A program made the position numbers and the translations under genes. The notes under the pieces were generated by a model. It was not told the origin of the DNA. It searched no databases and worked only from the letters and a program-made list of their open reading frames with translations. This document shows positions 6,101 through 7,061 of a stretch of DNA of 7,061 nt, in pieces (position 1 is the stretch's first letter; each line of letters begins with the position of its first letter). The stretch comes from Thermoplasmata archaeon (GTDB lineage: Archaea > Thermoplasmatota > Thermoplasmata > B31-G17). The stretch lies in the NCBI GenBank assembly GCA_003649915.1, contig QMTG01000059.1, positions 1 through 7,061 on the forward strand, written 5' to 3'.

Positions 6101-7061
6101 CGAGCACAATCTCTCGCCAACATACTTCCATCTCTGCAAGGAAAGATTGTTTTTAGTCTCCTCATGCTCCTTAATCATGCTTACATTGTGTATGGTGCCG
6201 CTCGCATTGTACGTTAGGTTAACCCTCAATACATCATCTGCCCCTAAAATGTCCAAGGTCACATTTAAAGACTCGTTCAAGCATCTGTTAATCGATGCGT
6301 GGATTACTTGCGGGAAATCCACAGTGTACGTGGGCATGTATTGCGGGGTATCATCACTAACAGTTCCTGCGTAAAATAAGGTTAATGGGTCTAATAACGG
6401 CTTTGACCCATCAAACTGCGATGAAATGCCCATGTATATCTCATCTCCAGAACTAAATAGCGTATTTGCCGGGTTGTATGACCATCTGGCTTTACTTAAT
6501 GAAAACATATAGTACCCCGTATCATTTGTTATCGCAGATAATGGGTATGAGAAGCCAACATCTGATTTTTTAATCTTTAAATACACCAGCGCACCAACCA
6601 CAGGTTTGCCGTTCTTTGTCGTTACTCTCCCTATCAGTGTATGAACATCTGGTATTTGCTGCAAGGAAGGCAGAGTTTTTACGCGCCATGGTGAATACCC
6701 ATCGGCATATACCGTACCGTTTGACACTATGGCGAAGTAATAGTATGTTCTGCTCCTATCCACAGATATTCTGCACCTGTGTGTTCTCCCCTTATAATCG
6801 CTTCCCCTATCATCATATGCAGTGTTTGATAAATTATTTGGGTCTGTGCCCCATATAACGTACCCTGATACATTATCTTCTGTTCTCCACGTAATAGTGA
6901 ATTCCCATGCCATCAGGTCTGTGACCAAAACATCAATTGGGTACTCGCCAACCATTGCATACTCATCCGTTGCATTTGCTGTGATATTTATGGAAGAATA
7001 TGTTGGTGTTTGTATGTGTAAAAGATGCGATTTCGGTGCATATTCATCCTGTATGGCAAAA
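3119..7061 (-). CDS. Giant membrane-anchored surface protein with NosD-like beta-helix, 5' partial
   Basis: The frame is open to the right edge (1313 residues visible). The first ATG in the window (6955) is unlikely to be the start: 35 in-frame residues precede it, including two glycosylation sequons (NIT, NAT), and no signal peptide follows it. Numbering from that Met: fibronectin-III-like domain about 3-95 (ITW, GYVIWGTDP, YYYFAIVSNG); carboxypeptidase-regulatory-like domain 105-155 (GKPVVGALVYL, NDTGYYMFSL); Ig-like region 217-378 with about 13 N-x-S/T sequons; CxxC at 386-389; beta-helix 395-1035 opening with a YPTISSAL...GDRIWVYTGIY entry motif and closing with NWWGSSDGP (1005-1013); Ig-like domain 1043-1125 (PSWAT...IGDTTLSITLASDG); further beta-rich sequence 1126-1215; transmembrane anchor 1252-1272 ending in TKKQAF. 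It is probably exported, N-glycosylated and held in the membrane by its C-terminus. NosD-like helices occur in sugar-active enzymes, adhesins and metal-related proteins, and no catalytic site is evident. A role in surface binding is inferred. Confidence 0.88.
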   Translation of the reverse strand, partial: FAIQDEYAPKSHLLHIQTPTYSSINITANATDEYAMVGEYPIDVLVTDLMAWEFTITWRTEDNVSGYVIWGTDPNNLSNTAYDDRGSDYKGRTHRCRISVDRSRTYYYFAIVSNGTVYADGYSPWRVKTLPSLQQIPDVHTLIGRVTTKNGKPVVGALVYLKIKKSDVGFSYPLSAITNDTGYYMFSLSKARWSYNPANTLFSSGDEIYMGISSQFDGSKPLLDPLTLFYAGTVSDDTPQYMPTYTVDFPQVIHASINRCLNESLNVTLDILGADDVLRVNLTYNASGTIHNVSMIKEHEETKNNLSLQRWKYVGERLCSDTNTTVVCNFTVVLSNGTELFYNRTYKKNLKGVDYVELWYSYSYDNRSFSSYTLFGRDYEPSDDWSWNFTFPNGSGYYRFYSIAEDYENNREEKGGYDAWCRYCKEKRVYNVNLDTYYPTISSALVECRNGDRIWVYTGIYREDFEINKSMTIEGKGQVSIIVSSGIRVYAKNVSMQNLTVFGGDYGIYIENSGDNRIINCTIYSNALAGVYCKNSHNVVIEHCIVFGNKDGIYMLGCSDCTIMSNIIHSNTNYGLAIIDSTNFRVWSNELGINGRNLVVGGGAMANYDHEIAENNTVNGGAVLYKYDWAGTISGDYATAILAYCNITGASTLNISYGDGLTLVHCWRGDWGGEIGGNFVKNNIGIEVIGSSININNAYIYNNKEWGIKATDSSGLIDNAELHYCGISLLNSSYTIKSGVSVTDCKIGILIGGNDGGAIDSVHIERCGVGISVTSSSGLTIEDAYIANCSTGISLSSSSHIKVTGNVMSNCDMAIYVDSEYDNTISGNTADGYAIEYYYKLSNTSISAGDAAIVIVAECYNITISAIVHEGYFAIYECRAVVANITAYNSTVEVKHSFSLVLKNITLENSGIEILERSTNVQITNANIYGSEYGVYVGDGCANINMSGGYIHDCNYGLRVVGGGHNSIYKVGIYNNTYGVYFERSAYNLIKNCTINYNKYGVYYSGAYKNTIRYCNIYNNKYFGVNATYNEPITIDARYNWWGSSDGPGGAGPGSGDNVTEYVDYSNYLSNNVKYSSRVLLVLPKEIVGQEYELLTYQIKLYGIPVNKAKISIASPSWATYQNGKIVLLPKHNNIGDTTLSITLASDGVVMRKPIRVHISPARLCFILNVSLENNGHLEVLTDSGTVELGAQIRDCNNRAYFVSLGDNRYIVYVYSNITKIVCSGTYKVKVTLNLYGREANTWNIEGKSEHAEYVFDYSNGFVGSMKQARIESMKNEERYGHYVPPLTPALTIIIALLISYIIGAIITKKQAF
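3141..3181 (+). terminator. Hairpin at the TPR stop codon
   Basis: ATTGCAC (3144-3150) and GTGCAAT (3172-3178) are perfect inverted repeats. Three more pairs (A3141-T3181, T3142-A3180 and a G3143-T3179 wobble) extend the stem to ten pairs around a 21-base loop. It starts at the last base of the TPR stop codon. No T-run follows on the plus strand, so termination is only suggested. On the minus strand the same bases encode the membrane anchor of the surface protein, so similar Ile-Ala and Ala-Ile codons may create the symmetry by chance. Confidence 0.3.
3142..3202 (-). other. C-terminal transmembrane anchor of the surface protein
   Basis: Residues 1252-1272 (LTPALTIIIALLISYIIGAII) are an uninterrupted hydrophobic segment. 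A charged stretch precedes it (QARIESMKNEERYGHY) and TKKQAF follows. The Lys pair suggests a cytoplasmic tail, placing the rest of the protein outside the cell. Confidence 0.85.
4421..4600 (-). repeat. NosD-type inserted module, copy 2
   Basis: Residues about 786-845 (YDNTISGNTADGYAIEYYY through FAIYECRA) are the second copy of the module at 5060-5239. The Cys residues 824 and 843 correspond to 610 and 631, an offset of about 213 residues. Protein similarity is clear but DNA identity is low, so the duplication is old or was inherited as part of the domain architecture. Confidence 0.6.
5060..5239 (-). repeat. NosD-type inserted module, copy 1
   Basis: Residues about 573-632 of the surface protein (YDHEIAENNTVNGGAVLYKY through LTLVHCW) break the rung pattern. 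They match the second module at 4421-4600 in order and in landmark residues: YD start, N-T, G-x-A/AI, YxY, a T-I/S-I-S-G/AGD stretch, A-I, Cys near an NIT, and a final Cys. NosD-like proteins commonly carry an NTVNGKP-YYY...ILANCSNIT type insert at this place. Confidence 0.6.

Noticed and set aside
1..7061. A single operon or defence system formed by peptidase, TPR protein and surface protein
   Set aside because: The surface-protein gene is convergent with the other two, the TPR gene has its own promoter, and no nuclease, helicase, NTPase or toxin domain is visible. Functional linkage is not shown by the sequence.

Overview
The window looks archaeal, most likely from a Thermoplasmata-type euryarchaeon related to Aciduliprofundum/DHVE2. 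The evidence is as follows. One gene has a BRE/TATA promoter spaced for a leaderless ATG start and no Shine-Dalgarno sequence. A very large N-glycosylation-rich surface protein has a C-terminal membrane anchor and NosD-type beta-helix repeats. A tetratricopeptide protein opens with an Asn-Gly ('LNG') low-complexity head of a kind I associate from memory with that lineage. There is no rRNA, tRNA or informational gene, so the taxonomic call is an inference. Codon use and base composition look similar in all three genes, and I see no transposase, integrase, CRISPR array or tRNA.

Layout. (1) Positions 1-1638, plus strand: the 3' part of a papain-fold (C39/C70-like) cysteine peptidase gene that runs in from the left edge. 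The catalytic Cys codon lies at 31-33, upstream of the first in-frame ATG (52), so that ATG is not the true start. The peptidase domain is followed by about 390 residues of Cys-containing, probably beta-rich sequence that I do not recognise. (2) Positions 1639-1998: a gap of about 360 bases with a T-rich stretch, a possible 32-codon hydrophobic ORF, an upstream TATA-like box followed by a bulged hairpin (perhaps a small RNA or terminator), and finally a good BRE/TATA element. (3) Positions 1999-3141, plus strand: a complete nine-repeat TPR protein with an Asn/Gly-rich N-terminus. (4) Positions 3119-7061, minus strand: the 3' part (at least 1313 residues) of a giant surface protein that overlaps the TPR gene tail-to-tail by 23 bp and continues past the right edge. 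From N to C it shows a fibronectin-III-like domain, a carboxypeptidase-regulatory-like domain, a heavily glycosylatable Ig-like region, a long right-handed beta-helix with two copies of a NosD-type non-helical module, a terminal NWWG cap motif, one or two Ig-like domains and a C-terminal transmembrane anchor.

How the genes relate. The peptidase and TPR genes point the same way but are separated by a gap with its own promoter, and the surface-protein gene converges on them, so this is not one operon. A shared role at the cell surface is possible but not shown. I do not see proof of a new system. The most distinctive signals are a ladder of cysteines at exact 22-residue spacing in the beta-helix, the duplicated module inside that helix, the Asn-Gly head of the TPR protein, the overlapping convergent gene ends with a hairpin at the TPR stop codon, and the possible small RNA in the gap.
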